From Aradus depressus (lineage: Eukaryota > Arthropoda > Insecta > Hemiptera > Aradidae): a DNA stretch of 64,000 nt. Location: the NCBI GenBank assembly GCA_963662175.1, contig OY759218.1:8982001-9046000 (forward strand), in the 5' to 3' direction. Below, one piece after another: positions 52,003 through 64,000 of the stretch. The translations under genes were made by a program, and so were the position numbers. The stretch's first letter is position 1, and the number at the start of each line of letters is the position of its first letter. Under the pieces are notes generated by a model that searched no databases, had not been told where the DNA came from, and was given only the letters and a program-made list of their open reading frames with translations.

Positions 52003-52828
52003 CCGCCTAGCATGGGTAAGATACCAATATAGCACGGGGAAGGAGCTGGCTTAGCATGGGGAAGGGGCCCGCCTAGCATGGGTAAGGTGCCCGCCTAGAA
52101 TGGGTAAGATACCAATATAGCACGGGGAAGGAGCTGGCTTAGCGTGGGGAAGGTGCCCACCTAGCATGGGTAAGATACCAATATAGCACGGGGAAGGAGC
52201 TGGCTTAGCATGGGGAAGGTGCCCGCCTAGCATGGGTAAGATACCAATATAGCACGGGGAAGGAGCTGGCTTAGCATGGGGAAGGTGCCCGCCTAGCATG
52301 GGTAAGGTGCCCGCCTACCATGGGTAAGGTGCCCGCCTACCATGGATAAGATACCAATATAGCACGGGGAAGGAGCTGGCTTAGCATGGGGAAGGTGCCT
52401 GCCTAGCATGGGTAAGATACCAATATAGCACGGGGAAGGAGCTGGCTTAGCATGGGGAAGGTGCCCGCCTAGCATGGGTAAGATACCAATATAGCACGGG
52501 GAAGGAGCTGGCTTAGCATGGGGAAGGTGCCCGCCTAGCATGGGTAAGATACCAATATAGCACGGGGAAGGAGCTGGCTTAGCATGGGGAAGGTGCCCGC
52601 CTAGCATGGGTTAGGTGCCCGCCTACCATGGGTAAGATACCAATATAGCACGGGGAAGGAGCTGGCTTAGCGTGGGGAAGGTGCCCGCCTAGCATGGGTA
52701 AGATACCAATATAGCACGGGGAAGGAGCTGGCTTAGCATGGGGAAGGTGCCCGCCTAGCATGGGTAAGATACGAATATAACACGGGGAAGGAGCTGGCTT
52801 AGCATGGGGAAGGTGCCCGCGGTGCACA
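52003..52828. repeat. 66-bp minisatellite, about 12 copies
   Basis: The unit contains GTGCCCGCCTAGCATGGGTA, AGATACCAATATAGCACGGG and GAAGGAGCTGGCTTAGCATG. Most units differ by a base or two. Partial units (CTACCATGGGTAAGGTGCC) are inserted near 52310 and 52610. Because 66 is divisible by three, the minus strand shows long 22-residue repeating frames, which I do not regard as coding. Confidence 0.95.
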
Positions 52829-53399
52829 GTTTAGGAACGTTGTGTTATGAAACGTCACCATTTGGTGATATCTCCCTTCATCTCATCATGTCACAGAGAT
52901 CTTCCTTACATCTAATTTGCTAGTTGTTTGTTTTTCACAGTTGTAAATATTTGTTTGTAAACAAATAAATGTATGTGTGATTGTCGTGGGCATTAGAGTC
53001 TGCCCCCGATTAGTATTGGACCAATTAATATTCATAAAACCTTATCATTTTAAAATGCGGGATGAATCTTATGTACAGTGATGTACAAACACACTCATAT
53101 AAAGATAAAGTATCATAACTATATCTCTGGTTGTTAGAGAGAAACTAGAATCTTGATAATAGGTGTAGATTTTCATATCAAAAAATGTAAGAGCACTAAT
53201 ATTTTCTTCGGCATAATTATGAATTCTTTATTAAATGCCAGATAAGACAGATATCCTAAAAGAGTAAACAAAAGACACCCCTGACAGTTTACTCATGTTA
53301 GTTGAGGCATAATTCACAAAGTCTGGAAGTTCATTGCTGGAGGGAGAAAATAAGTACATTTCAAGATGATCTTGGCCAGACCTGAAAATAGGGAGATAG

Positions 53400-53760
53400 T
53401 AAGCTTCCGATAATTACGGGAATTTTCAGCCAAATCTGCCAAAGGGATTAGAGGGTGGCTCAACACTAAAACACTGCCGTTATAATGAATGTATTGACAC
53501 GAAACTTCATAAGTAGATTCAAAACCTCATAAGGATGACACCTATTATTCTTCAGCAGAATGGGCCTAAGGAAGAGGTTTATCAGAGGATGCTACACTCA
53601 AAAACCCTAATAACTTCTGATGTAATGAATGTAGTAGCACAACATTTAGTATGAGCATTCAGAAGCTCCTAAGTTAATTATTGGTTTTTTTAAGCACAAA
53701 CGTTCCATTTAGAGGGAGAGCAAGAATAATTAATTAATTCGTTCTGGGAAGTAGATTATT
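53400..53760. repeat. ACTTCCCC-family fragment
   Basis: GAATTTTCAGCCAAATCTGC, TAATGAATGTATTGACACGA, CTTCTGATGTAATGAATGTA and the end TTAATTAATTCGTTCTGGGA/AGTA. Confidence 0.68.
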
Positions 53761-55194
53761 TATTTATTTATGTTTCTTTTTTTTTAGCGCATCGACTACT
53801 ATGACCATTAGCGTTTCTATCTCAGGAGTCACTGAGTGAGATGGGCCAGAGTTCTCTATCAGAGAGTGGCCAGCCCAGCCCAGCTCATCTCATAAGGGGA
53901 CCTTACAGTGTGTGGGTCGCCCGTTTCAATGAAACTTTTTCTCGTGTTCTCCTTCGAAAAATAGTAGTTATGTGTCCGAGCGTTCGTGCCAATTGGCCTT
54001 CTGAGCAAAGAAAAAAAAATTTAGGAGCGAAAGTGGCCAAAAATTGCGTTCACAAAGCTGCCACGGCTCCTAGCTCCCTTTCAATGAAATTTTCAGAGAT
54101 GTTTGTAGGTACATCAAAAAATATTAGTCATGTATATAAGGGTTTGTTCAAATTAACCCCAGGATGCACAGAATAAAATATTCAATACTGAGGTTAGTTG
54201 CCACTAAGGAGGCGCCTACATATACTACATATTTTTTATTTTAAGGATGTTTTGAAATAATGTTGATTTATAAAAAATATAAATATGTTTGTTACCTCTG
54301 TAACTTGAATTTTTATTTATTTTACCTCTCTAACTCAAAATTAGTTAGAATGAATCTTAACCAAAATCCGCCTGAGTCAAAATCCTCCATAAGTCGAAAA
54401 CTCTATAACTCGAATTTTTTGGCGTCTCCCTTGATGTTCGACTTATAGAGGTTCTACTGTATTAGCAAAATAGTAGCAGTGGATTCTACGTAATAAAATA
54501 AAAAAAATTCTACAATTTAGTCCTCTCCCCCCGTGAAAAACGTCTTACTTAGAGAAGTTATAATTTATTCATTTACTTCTCATTTATTCAAATTTCACGC
54601 AAAGAATGAATGAAAAAAAAATTGAAAAAATCATCGACAATGTACTTCCACGTAAACATAGAGACAGTATCCAGAATAATTTCACCAAATATTTCAAAAG
54701 AAAGTAACTAGGTACTTCACGCAATTTAGTAATCATGAATTGAGTAACAGAGCAGATTCGATTAAGAAGCAATAATATTACTTTCAATGTATTATGTAAG
54801 TCCCAGAGTGTGTTTTATATCATTTTTCCAATTTGAAAAAAAACAAAACAAAAAAAAAACAAAACAAAAAAAAACATTTTTTCCCGTGTCAACTTTTTCG
54901 GGAATGTTAAAACTATCTAACCCACGACACCCTTCTTCCGGTTCTGAATGCTCGTCAATCTCAAGACAGGACGAACCGGGAAGTGAGGGATGGGAGGTGC
55001 TGGTGGAGGGAGAGGGAGTGAAAAGAGGGAGGTATGAGGTGGTGGGGGAGGGGAGGGAGGGAGGCAGGGAGGGAGCTCTGGAGGAGAGACCTGAGGAGGG
55101 GAGGTGCTGTCTGCTCTGAGTCCTGTTAGTCTCTAGTTGGCCCAGTCTGTGCAGAGAGCTCGGCTTCTCGTCGCCGCTTCACTCGCCACTCACC

Positions 55195-55284
55195 ATGTTC
55201 ATACCAGAGCCTCTCCGCTCCTGTATGGTCGAACCAAACATATCCACCTACCCTCACCATCACAACCACCATCCCCCATCACAG
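55195..55284 (+). CDS. Candidate first coding exon (His-rich N-terminus)
   Basis: ATG in the good context CTCACC-ATG opens a 30-codon frame, MFIPEPLRSCMVEPNISTYP then HHHNHHPPSQ. It ends at CAG|GTTATT, a weak but possible donor; without splicing it stops two codons later. The upstream 200 bases are much more G/C- and GA-rich than the surroundings, as in an insect promoter or 5' UTR. A His/Pro-rich N-terminus is common in insect transcription factors. No downstream exon was found in the window, so function and reality are unproven. Confidence 0.25.
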
Positions 55285-55333
55285 GTTATTTAAACATGCA
55301 TGCAATTGCCTATATAAAACAGGTTCGTTTGTT

Positions 55334-55338
<5 letters not shown>

Positions 55339-55383
<45 letters not shown>
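55339..55383. repeat. Poly-T tract of about 45 bases
   Basis: Long homopolymer, possibly the A-tail of a minus-strand retroposed copy, but no element could be identified beside it. Confidence 0.95.
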
Positions 55384-55385
<2 letters not shown>

Positions 55386-56855
55386 TGTATATTGTTTTTT
55401 TTTTAATTAGCTTAAAGTAATTTTAAGTTTTATTATTTTTTTAAATTTTGAATTAAAGGTCGCAACTGCCTGGTTATTTTTGACGGGCTCTACAGGTATG
55501 CCATCCCAGGCAGTCAGCAGGGATACAAATTATAAGTTTACATTGCTGCTGCCTAGGTCGGAATTTGGTCGCTGGACAAATTGAAATACCTGACAGTGAT
55601 TTTTCCGATGAAAACGTGACAAAACTGTATATCCGTAGTAACTATATGAATTATATTTAATCATCTATTATTCCAATAGATTTGATATATTATGTAGGTT
55701 ATATAAAATTTGAATCAGTAAAATGTAACTAAAAAGAAGAGTATTAGATTTTTCGGAACATTAAATGTTTTTCAAAAATTTTTGGGATTCGTATGACCAA
55801 TGTGAATACCGTATCATATCATAGATATAAGAATACTATTTAATTAAACTCAGCTTAAACACTGAAGTGATTATTCCGGATAATGGGATCAATTTTTTTG
55901 TTTTATCTATTTTTATTTGTTATTTGTTTGTTTATTCATTTTACCTTGCCTGCACTTTTGTGTGTGTGAAATATTATTTTGTGTTTGGATACATTTGTAG
56001 ATATCATTTCATGTTAGTTGACAACTGAAGAGTTAAATTTCAAAATTATATCAGAAAATCAGACTTTTCAAAAAACCGCAAAATTCTTTGGTTGAGTTAT
56101 TGCGAAAATTATGTAATTTGAGGCGAAATATCACCAAATGCTCTTATTAGCGGCGGACCTATATAATGTAAGAAATTGGGCATTAAATTTAAAATCCATA
56201 AATCCTTCTTCTCGTCCTATTTGGATGGAAATCAATATGTTCTATTCAGGGCCTTCTCACTTCTCTTAAAATCTCCTGTCTGTGTGTGCTAAGCCCATCT
56301 TGGTGTAAACCTTTTCGAATTCTGGATCCACATAGAAAATTTCGTGTCGATATATTCATTCTATCGGAAGTTATTGTGTCCACTGACGGAAATTATTTTT
56401 TTGACTTCCTGTAGTCAAGGGAAGTAAAATTAAAGCAGGGAAAACTTGTTTATAACTTATATTGACTCATTTCACAAAATACATACCTAGGTAGGTACAT
56501 TAATAATACCGGTTTTATGTTAAGTGAGAGGTCGGCAACCATTTTGCACTTACAGGTCATTCAGCCTCAGTATTTGAAGTAAAACTAAACAAGTAACGGT
56601 AGCAGTAATACTTTACATCCGTAAATAGGAGGGACGTGTGATGTGAGTTGAGAGGAGCATCCCACACTCCCTATAACCAACCCTCTTCAGACTCACACAA
56701 ATCTTACATTTTGCTTAAAATAATAATTTTACAAGTCCTTCGCGGGCCCCATAAAAGGGCTGATCCCCCCCCCCCCCCCCCCCCCCCACATATTATATAT
56801 TCTTAACATACACAAATCATCGGTCCTTTTAGTGAAGTAGTTCAGGTTCTATATA

Positions 56856-57431
56856 CAGTGTAAATTCCATTTAACGCCACTCGATTTAACGACAAACTCC
56901 CTAAAACATTGAAATTACTTGAATCTGGTTGGTTTACCTTGTTGTCCATACAATGATACACTCTATGTAGCATCACACCCACTCTAAATACGTCATTACT
57001 AAGCGATAGTACCAAACAGTACTTTCAAGTTGCCGAAATTAATAAGAACTGTAGCTGTGTACGTTCTATTGTTTGTTATTTTATTGCTTTATTGTCTAGC
57101 ACGTATTTACCTCGACTCTCGGCATCATACTTCCGAAGATTCTAAGAAATTCGTTCTTTTGTTTGTTGTGATTACCTTAAAATACTGGAGCAGCAAAAAA
57201 CTTCAGACGAAGATAACAGACTATACGCAATAAGCGTTGTTATTTGTATCAATATTAATGTTTGTTGTATGTAAATTTTATACTTTATTAGTAAATACAT
57301 ATTATAATAGTAAAATACTATTAAATGTAATGTAATATGTATTGATTTTTCTTCTCTTCATTTAACGACAACTCTCAATAACGCCATAAAATGTGCAGTC
57401 CCTTAAGTGTCGCTATATAGAGTTTACACTG
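56856..57431. mobile_element. 576-bp TA-flanked MITE with CAGTGTAAA ends
   Basis: Begins CAGTGTAAATTCCATTTAAC and ends GTCGCTATATAGAGTTTACA/CTG, with TA on both sides (56854-56855, 57432-57433). Internal arms share TTTAACGACAA (56886 and 57361). CAGTG ends and TA target sites suggest a pogo/Tigger-type non-autonomous element. An internal 67-codon open frame (57030-57233) has no recognisable domain. Confidence 0.75.
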
Positions 57432-57433
57432 TA

Positions 57434-57723
57434 TATAAAATCCTCTCTACAACGGACACGGAAGGACATATTTTTGTCCGTAATAGAGGGGTTTTAAACA
57501 CAATTTTGTGTCTAGTTTTGAAGCAGGCCAGTCATCCGTTGGAAGATTTGAACTTCTCTGCTTTTATTTGTTAAGCAACCTCTTTTTCTTGTTACCTCGG
57601 CCCTGAAACAGGCAAGTTTTTTAACCTAACTCGATTGAACCACTCAAAAACCGATTTGTCAATAACATCTCCCGGAACATTTTTATTTAAACGGCACATT
57701 TATTCACCTATCTTATTTTCCTG

Positions 57724-57758
<35 letters not shown>

Positions 57759-58195
57759 AATTTGGGACACTTGGATTTTCTCAGTTTTAAATTTTTCGGC
57801 TAAAGCCCGAACCGAACCGGCTTTATCATGACATTGAATAAGTTCCAGTTTTTCCTTCAAAGGAAGGGATCTCCGTTTTTTCGAGTGCGACATTTTGACA
57901 TAAAAGATGATAAAGCACTAAACAAAAAAAAAAAAAAACAGGTTTGAAAGATTCAAACCAAGTGAAGGGATGTTTGAGAGGGGAGAGGAAGGGAACTTTC
58001 GAGAAAAGAGGAAGCAATTGGAAAAGGGTTGTTCTTTTTCTGTTGTTACTTAGTAGAAAAATATACACATTCTACACTGTGCCTACCTTCTTAAAACTAA
58101 TTTATGTATTTTATAAAAAAAAACAAAGATAATTTTTTTCTATTTACTTATAATTTCGTCCGTTGTTGAGGGGGGATTTCCTGTGATGCGAGACT
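57434..58195 (-). mobile_element. pogo/Tigger-like transposon relic
   Basis: Near 57455-57490 CCTCTCTACAACGGACACGG and TTTTTGTCCGTAATAGAGGG, and near 58155 TCGTCCGTTGTTGAGGGGGG, resemble Tigger-type subterminal repeats. Between them lies the start of a transposase gene on the minus strand (57755-57893). Limits are approximate. It directly adjoins the MITE at 56856-57431. Confidence 0.6.
57755..57893 (-). pseudogene. pogo/CENP-B-type transposase N-terminus
   Basis: The frame starts MSHSKKRRSLPLKEKLELIQ and continues CHDKAGSVRALAEKFKTEKI then QVSQII, followed by a stop at the poly-A (minus sense) run. KRRSLPLKEKLELI ... LAEKFKTEKIQVSQII fits the CENP-B/Psq-type N-terminal helix-turn-helix of pogo-family transposases (typically K-x-LTLxEKxxII ... 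LAxxFxVxxSTVSxI). The catalytic DDE domain is absent, so this is a broken gene. Confidence 0.72.
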
Positions 58196-59659
58196 GAAGG
58201 TAGTGTCTAATAGATAGAAATTACCAAATGTGAAATATTTCTTTCGGAGCTTCTGATAATATTTAAGTCATTCATTAAAGTATAAGACATGGTTATTGTT
58301 CAGTCAGTTAAGTGGAATTCGTAGAGCCCTAATACGCCTTAGACGATTTGTGCTAAATTGCACATATTTGCAAAATAGCGATCCGATTTGCACCAAAATC
58401 AATAGCTCTTGAGTTCTCACTCTGACTAACATTTTACAAAAAAAAACATTCAAATCGGATAATGTTTTGCAGAAGTTATCGAGGGAAAAACACAGACACA
58501 GCCGCCAGGCGAAAATTCACTTCTCTTTACATTTTGCGGGTAGGACAATGAGAATCTGACCTGATCTCGAGCAGGATTCTTCGACGCCATCCCGATTTAA
58601 ATTTCCATACGGGAACATTAAAAGGACATTGATCATTACGTAGGTAGGCAACATTTTATGAACTTCCAATAAAATTTAAAATCCGTTTCCCTTTGGCAAA
58701 GTTTTTACAAAATCTGGAGGATATGATACTTCCCCCCCCCCCCCCAATCAACATGACAATCGAAAATCTTTCCAAAAAAGTTTTTTTTAAAGAAAACTTA
58801 AAAGCACATCTTATATGAAATACATTTTTTTGAAGAGGCCACCAGGTTTTTTTTATGATAGATGCATATTATACAAGAATAGGAGACTGAATGGTCTATA
58901 CTCGTCAGCTTTCTCTGTGAAGTCTACGCGTTAAGTTCCAATCACATGCACACAGACTGACACACAAACGCACAGATAGACATCATCGCGAAAATGGTCT
59001 GATTTCGTTTAGAATACATTGAATTGTAAAATTCCATTAAAAACTCAACCTCGAATTTTTATACGATTATAATACGTTCTTATACTTTTTTGTAGATATT
59101 ATATAAAGTAAATAGATATGCATGTTTCACCCCTATTCATTAATATCCATACTTTTTTTTTTTTGTAATAAGAGATGCTCCCTGGAACGTTGTAGCAACT
59201 ATCCGGGCTAATTCGCTAACGGATAATTGAGGGTCTTCTGTTCTGTATTTGAGTAGCAAAGTACAATGGCTGGATGGTCTAAGGTCCGTTGTTGGTTGTT
59301 GGTCCCACCAATATCGACTTGTTTGTCCGCTGTCGTGCCCTTAAAGAGCTGGACCCCGTCCAACTGTAGAGTACCTACGTATTAAAAAAAAAAAATTCTT
59401 CGCTACTTCTAATTTAGAATTCTTATTTCGAGTTGTAGACAAATCCTTTAAATAAATATTGGTTGAAGGGTAAGTTCCTTTATTTATAATACTGGGCATT
59501 GTTATGTTGAATTGTGGACTGTTCGGTCTTCATATCTGCCTCCGTCATGACCCAAATTTAACAAAAAAGACTATAAATCGAAAATAACTGCCGATGTTAT
59601 GGATGTATCGACACAAAATTTTATATGAGGATTGAGAAGCCCGTGAGTAAGATACATAC

Positions 59660-60990
59660 TGATTTCCAATAGGCAGTTTATTTATTATAGTCGTAAAATG
59701 GCCAAAATGAGTAAAGTGTACTGTGATCATCTTCTGCGACCAAGCCTTCTGCGCACTGTGAAGAAGTTGGGAGCTCAGGACTCTAATACTTTCGGAATTA
59801 TAAAGATGTGGATTTCTTGGTATCTCGTAAAATTGTGTATGTTCTCGGTTAAATCAACTTAATCTACTTCTTTGAGGAATCATTCTCGAGATAACTGCAT
59901 TTAACCATTTATTCAATACGGCAGACTATTCCACGTGAAGAGGGTGTTTTCCGTTAAATCAACTTGCTCAACTTTAGAGAGGCATCACTCACGAGTATCT
60001 CAAAAAGTATGGTTAATAATTAGGTAAATATGTATAAAAATTAGGTAAGAGTGGGAAATAATTTGGTAGGTTAGGGAATGATTAGGTAACTAAGGGAAAA
60101 TCCAAGAAAGGATTAACAATATTCATTGTCATTCACTCCTATAGATTTAGAAGGTACATGATTAATAATGATGCAAACATAATTTATTTATTCCAAAAAC
60201 TGGATTTACACGATTAATGCAATAGTAAATAAGTGCTACCCTGAAAAGTTACGAATTTAGACTTACCAATTTATTCCCTGTGACCACAGATATTGAAAGT
60301 AATTTTTTAAAATATTTACGAGGCCTTTATTGTTAGAATAGATCTGATAGAGTCTGATTCTCTGTCCGGCCTCATTTCCTAATTGCCGCACGGATCTGTT
60401 CTTAGGGTTTCGTAGGTCGAAGGTTGTCTGCCTGTCCCCTCGATATCTGGGAAACTATTCAAGTCTATATCTATGTTACTGAGACTTTTTAGACCTTGCC
60501 AAAAATCAGTAGGGCAAAAAATAATTTATCGGAATGGTAATATTAAGTTTTAAAAAAAAAATGTAGGTATATATAGTATTTTCAGGATATGGGATGTAGC
60601 TCTGATGGTGTGTGTAGCCATGATGTGAATAAGACATACACATTGTTTTTAGTACTCTTGTGAAAGATAATTTGAAAATATTGAAGAAATAACTAAATTT
60701 TTCTATACATTTCATAACTAAATTTGTGCAGTAGTACTGTGGTGGCGGAGTTAAGAACTTCACTCTCATAACTCTTTATCATTTTTTTTTAAATTAGTCT
60801 TTTACTATGCAGTCAATAACTATGGTGAACGAGGTTCGAAACATGACTCATAGGCAAAAAATATATTTCAGAACATTACAATTATTGAATGTCCAATAAT
60901 TAATACATTTACGAAACCCTTCAGTGTGTGATCTGATCACACTTCTCTGTATTTTTTAAGTTCATGGGAGTTAAGAGGGATCATTAGTTA
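59660..60990. other. AT-rich stretch without recognised features
   Basis: Nothing supported. A short repeat of AATTAGGTAA-type words occurs at 60020-60090. Confidence 0.5.
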
Positions 60991-60999
60991 ATATATTTT

Positions 61000-61235
61000 T
61001 TTTTTACCCAGCTCGATTTATTTGTTATCAATTAATTTTTAGCTCTCCCTTCTCCTCTTTGGCCAATTCGGCTGAAAATAAAAAAAGTGTATTACTCAGA
61101 AACTTCTCAGTCCTCATATAAAATTTCGTGTCGATACATCCATTCCATCGGCAGGTAAGGTTGGCGTTAACCTCCCCTCTCATCCCCCCCATTTCATTGA
61201 GCCTAAGTAGAATTTATTTTTTAATTCTTATGAAT
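61000..61235. repeat. ACTTCCCC-family fragment
   Basis: ACCCAGCTCGATTTATTTGT, TTTGGCCAATTCGGCTGAAA, TTCGTGTCGATACATCCATT and CCATCGGCAG are family blocks. Related small fragments occur at 300-385, 33075-33200, 56300-56420, 58930-59100, 59470-59660 and 62725-62880. Confidence 0.65.
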
Positions 61236-61923
61236 AATCATACAACATGCAATTGGTCAACGGGAAGACTACTGAAGCCCAGCTAACCTGTCACAGATTA
61301 CTTCTGTAAAAGTCAAGGAAAAGCCATCATCAATACCTAATGGAGTCATATTCACTTTGTCAAAATTTGTCCCGTCCCGAACGAAATTATTGTGTCCATT
61401 CACGCGATAACTTCCAAGCACTTATTCCGATTTTCTCAAAGTTCGCACAAAAACCGTTCTTATAGAAAAGAAGATAAATTCGCTAACCAGAAAAGTCAGA
61501 CCACTGAAAGGAGGGTATCTGGGGGAAAGAAATCGTAAATAGTTCATAATTTTGCGTTACGCCTTTGAATTCATAATTTTCAGTCAGTAATTTATAAGTT
61601 ACATAGTTTACATATTATAGGTAACATTTTTTAAATATTATTTGAGCCTTAAAACGTTTAAGAAAAGCCGAGATATGGCGTTCAGAATAGTAGCGCCTTA
61701 GTGCAGGAGCGAGGGGCGGCCGAATTTTATGAGGGTATGTTTCTTAAACTTCTCTGGGATGATCCACTGTTGGTTGTTTCCGGCATTTCTTCCAGAGGTG
61801 TCTTCTTATTTTTTTGGACACTATTTCGGGACACTTACACGTCCCTTCTTCTGGTCACTATGAACTAACTTTGTGAGGGTCTCAAGGAAGAAAATGAATA
61901 CATAACATTTAAAAAAATAAATA

Positions 61924-61964
61924 TTGTTTCCATATCCCAGAAGAACTCTGGGATATGGAAACAA
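61924..61964. other. Perfect 18-bp hairpin with 5-base loop
   Basis: TTGTTTCCATATCCCAGA and its exact reverse complement enclose AGAAC. Same geometry as the hairpin at 4024-4064 but unrelated sequence. Confidence 0.9.
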
Positions 61965-64000
61965 ATCATAACAACCTTCTCTACCTCCTATTGGGAACCT
62001 GCCATAGATGTTCCTATGTCGTAAATCGTTTCATATGTTAGCTTATATTCACCCATTGTAGTTTATTCTGAAAAAGAAATATTTTTCTTGATGTTAATGA
62101 TTGTAAAAAAAAAATATTGCTAATTATTTAAATAAATTTCGTTCTGATATAAAAAAAATATTTTAATTGATTCCTGTTTTTTTGTGAGTGTGTTGGGGCG
62201 AAGGAGCCAACATTTTTTTCGGACCTGGCGCCCGTTTGTCTGGCCCTCACCCTGGCCTCACTAAATGAACTGCTTCTGTTGATTAGTAAATATTGAGTTT
62301 TACATTTCCTGTGTTTATGTCATAGGTATTGTCTAGACTTGTCAATAGGGGAAAAAATAAATAAAAAAATGTCAATACCTAGAACGGAAATGAAAGATTT
62401 GCAGCTCCTGCCTGCACGGACTTTTTATATAACTATACAACTATATTTATAGCTGGGAAGTAAATAAAAATAGTGTTTGTCTAGAAAGATTGTGTGTGTG
62501 TGTGTCTGTGTGGGTAGGGAGTATGATATGTTACGTTATCTAGCTGGTTTGCAAGGTCATTTGAGTGGGTGTGTGCAGTCTGCATTGTGCAGAGTGCATA
62601 CCTGCATCCAACCGCCCTCTGCTAATGCAATGTCAGACTGGAACAAACAACAAACACAGTTTCAGTTTTACTGACAGCAGTCTTCCCATTTCCGTGAGGG
62701 GATCAACCAAAAAAAAAAGTTGGCGGGAGTGAGTACTTCCCCAGCTCGAATCAATTTATCTCGACTTATTAAGGTTTTGCAGTTAGGCTGCTCATCTAAT
62801 CTCCTATTGATTTTCAGCCAAATTGGACGAAGAGCAGGTGTGCTTGGAGGGGGAGCCCCCCCCCCCCCCCCCCCTTTTATCCGCCACTGGTCGTAAAATT
62901 CTTCAAATATTTCTCCATTTACCTGGGCATTTCGGGAAATGTGAAAAGAGGACAAAATTCCCGTTGGTTAGATATACAAATCTGAAAGGATAATATGTTA
63001 ACCCTCCTTCGATCCTTTTAGTGACGAGTTCTCCTGTTTTGTCATTTTACTAATCTAATTTTTAAGCGCTTAAATAACCTCGCTGTCAAACAACAAACAA
63101 GAAAGACGGGAAGTTCCTAAACCTTTCTTATCCTCCCCATTTCCTAACTAAACCTAGTTGATGCTGCAAATTTACCAATTTGGATAGGTAAATGTGAGTA
63201 TTTTATCCGCAAAACATCATAGTACTCAAATTCGACAAATATCTAGGGGAATGTGGACATTCTCCGGGGTATGTAAACATTCGCTGCCCTACTCACCCTT
63301 ATTAACATATACATAAATAATCTTTAAAACTACAAATGGACACTTGTAAAATTATAATCTTTTACTAGTCTTTTCTGGCAATTAGATGCGTAAGATGTTA
63401 GATACATGAGTCTCTTTTATACAAGTGTAACTATCATTCTGTTTATCAAAGCAGGCTTGTGCAAGTCGAAGGCTTGTGAAATGCATGAACATTTTTACTT
63501 GCCTCAGGTAACCTTTTCTCTAACTTATAAGTAGCGTAGTGGATAAAAGTAAGTTAGGAATTCATAGTTAATTTTTGCGTTGGTTTATATTTTTATTATT
63601 TAATATGTATTTTTTAAACATGAATTATAACAATTACTGTGAAACACTTGGAGCAACTCGGATCAGTGTATGAGTGATGGTCACTGGCGCGGGATTAAGT
63701 TCCCTCAAAACCTGAATGTTATGTTACCCGAGTTGGAAAGTGATGGTTTTGTATTTCGGGGTTGTGTGCTCGACGGGTTGGGGTCCCTGGTGGGTCGCGC
63801 CCTGTTCGGTGCCTCCGCTCCTCTGCCGTGTGGTCTTCTGGCGGCCGGGTCGGCTCGCTGCTCGCCTTCATGACTACTGTGCTGTGTGGTGGCCCCATAT
63901 CTTGCTTCTTTAAACAAATTATTGCTATAAACTTTTCTTTTGAAGTAATTTCAGCTATTTCATATATCTAATTGTTTTTCTTTAGTTGCTTTGTCCTTAA

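Noticed and set aside
52051..52827. Several 80-105-codon minus-strand frames with LGGHLPHAKPAPSPCYIGIL repeats
   Set aside because: By-product of the 66-bp minisatellite.
63670..63971. Slightly GC-rich frames on both strands at the right end
   Set aside because: Three frames are open at once, none with a domain; could be a repeat or an exon, but not supportable.

Overview
This is AT-rich eukaryotic nuclear DNA from an arthropod, most likely an insect. The evidence is long introns with GT-AG splice sites, an animal Ca2+/calmodulin kinase kinase gene, a TDRD9/spindle-E-like helicase exon, and many arthropod-type transposons (Ty3/Gypsy, Copia, Jockey-like LINE, Penelope-like, pogo/Tigger-like and a tRNA-derived SINE). 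A hemipteran is possible, but I cannot fix the order or species from the sequence. Nothing looks bacterial, and there is no CRISPR array, rRNA or complete tRNA gene. The one well-supported host gene is CaMKK, on the minus strand at 7635-25089. I could place eleven exons whose splice phases all agree. They encode 497 residues, from an N-terminal regulatory segment through the whole kinase domain and CaM-binding helix to the stop codon. The first exon(s) lie further upstream and were not found. The gene's introns hold a nested TIR transposon, a 5'-truncated Jockey-like LINE, a LINE tail, SINEs and several copies of a dispersed TIR repeat. Layout: 1-2.4 kb is AT-rich DNA with degenerate ~200-280-bp repeats, a SINE with a perfect target-site duplication and a 36-bp minisatellite built on a 12-bp palindrome. 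2.8-7.6 kb shows little except one perfect hairpin and a TA microsatellite. 7.6-25.1 kb is CaMKK. 25-31 kb holds SINEs, a 558-bp TIR element, another TIR element, a Copia gag/protease remnant and hammerhead-like motifs. 31-41 kb is a rearranged block: fold-back elements, two copies of a ~1.5-1.7-kb segment that each carry one TDRD9-like exon and a Penelope-like GIY-YIG remnant, and between them a Ty3/Gypsy element lacking integrase and 3' LTR. 46.1-47.6 kb is a GAGAGCT-type satellite with two fold-back elements, which arose by a 633-bp tandem duplication. 50.9-52.8 kb has a GC-rich ~28-bp repeat, a LINE tail and a 66-bp minisatellite. 55 kb may contain a first exon. 56.9-58.2 kb has a TA-flanked MITE next to a pogo/Tigger-like relic. 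The rest is AT-rich DNA with scattered repeats. The most interesting signal is a set of hammerhead-ribozyme-like motifs (CUGANGA, a short stem II, GAAA, then a palindromic stem III). They lie in fold-back and Penelope-associated repeats at about 28.5, 31.4, 39.7, 46.4 and 47.1 kb. Second is a dispersed TIR element family with internal subrepeats and a terminal hairpin, present in at least ten places.
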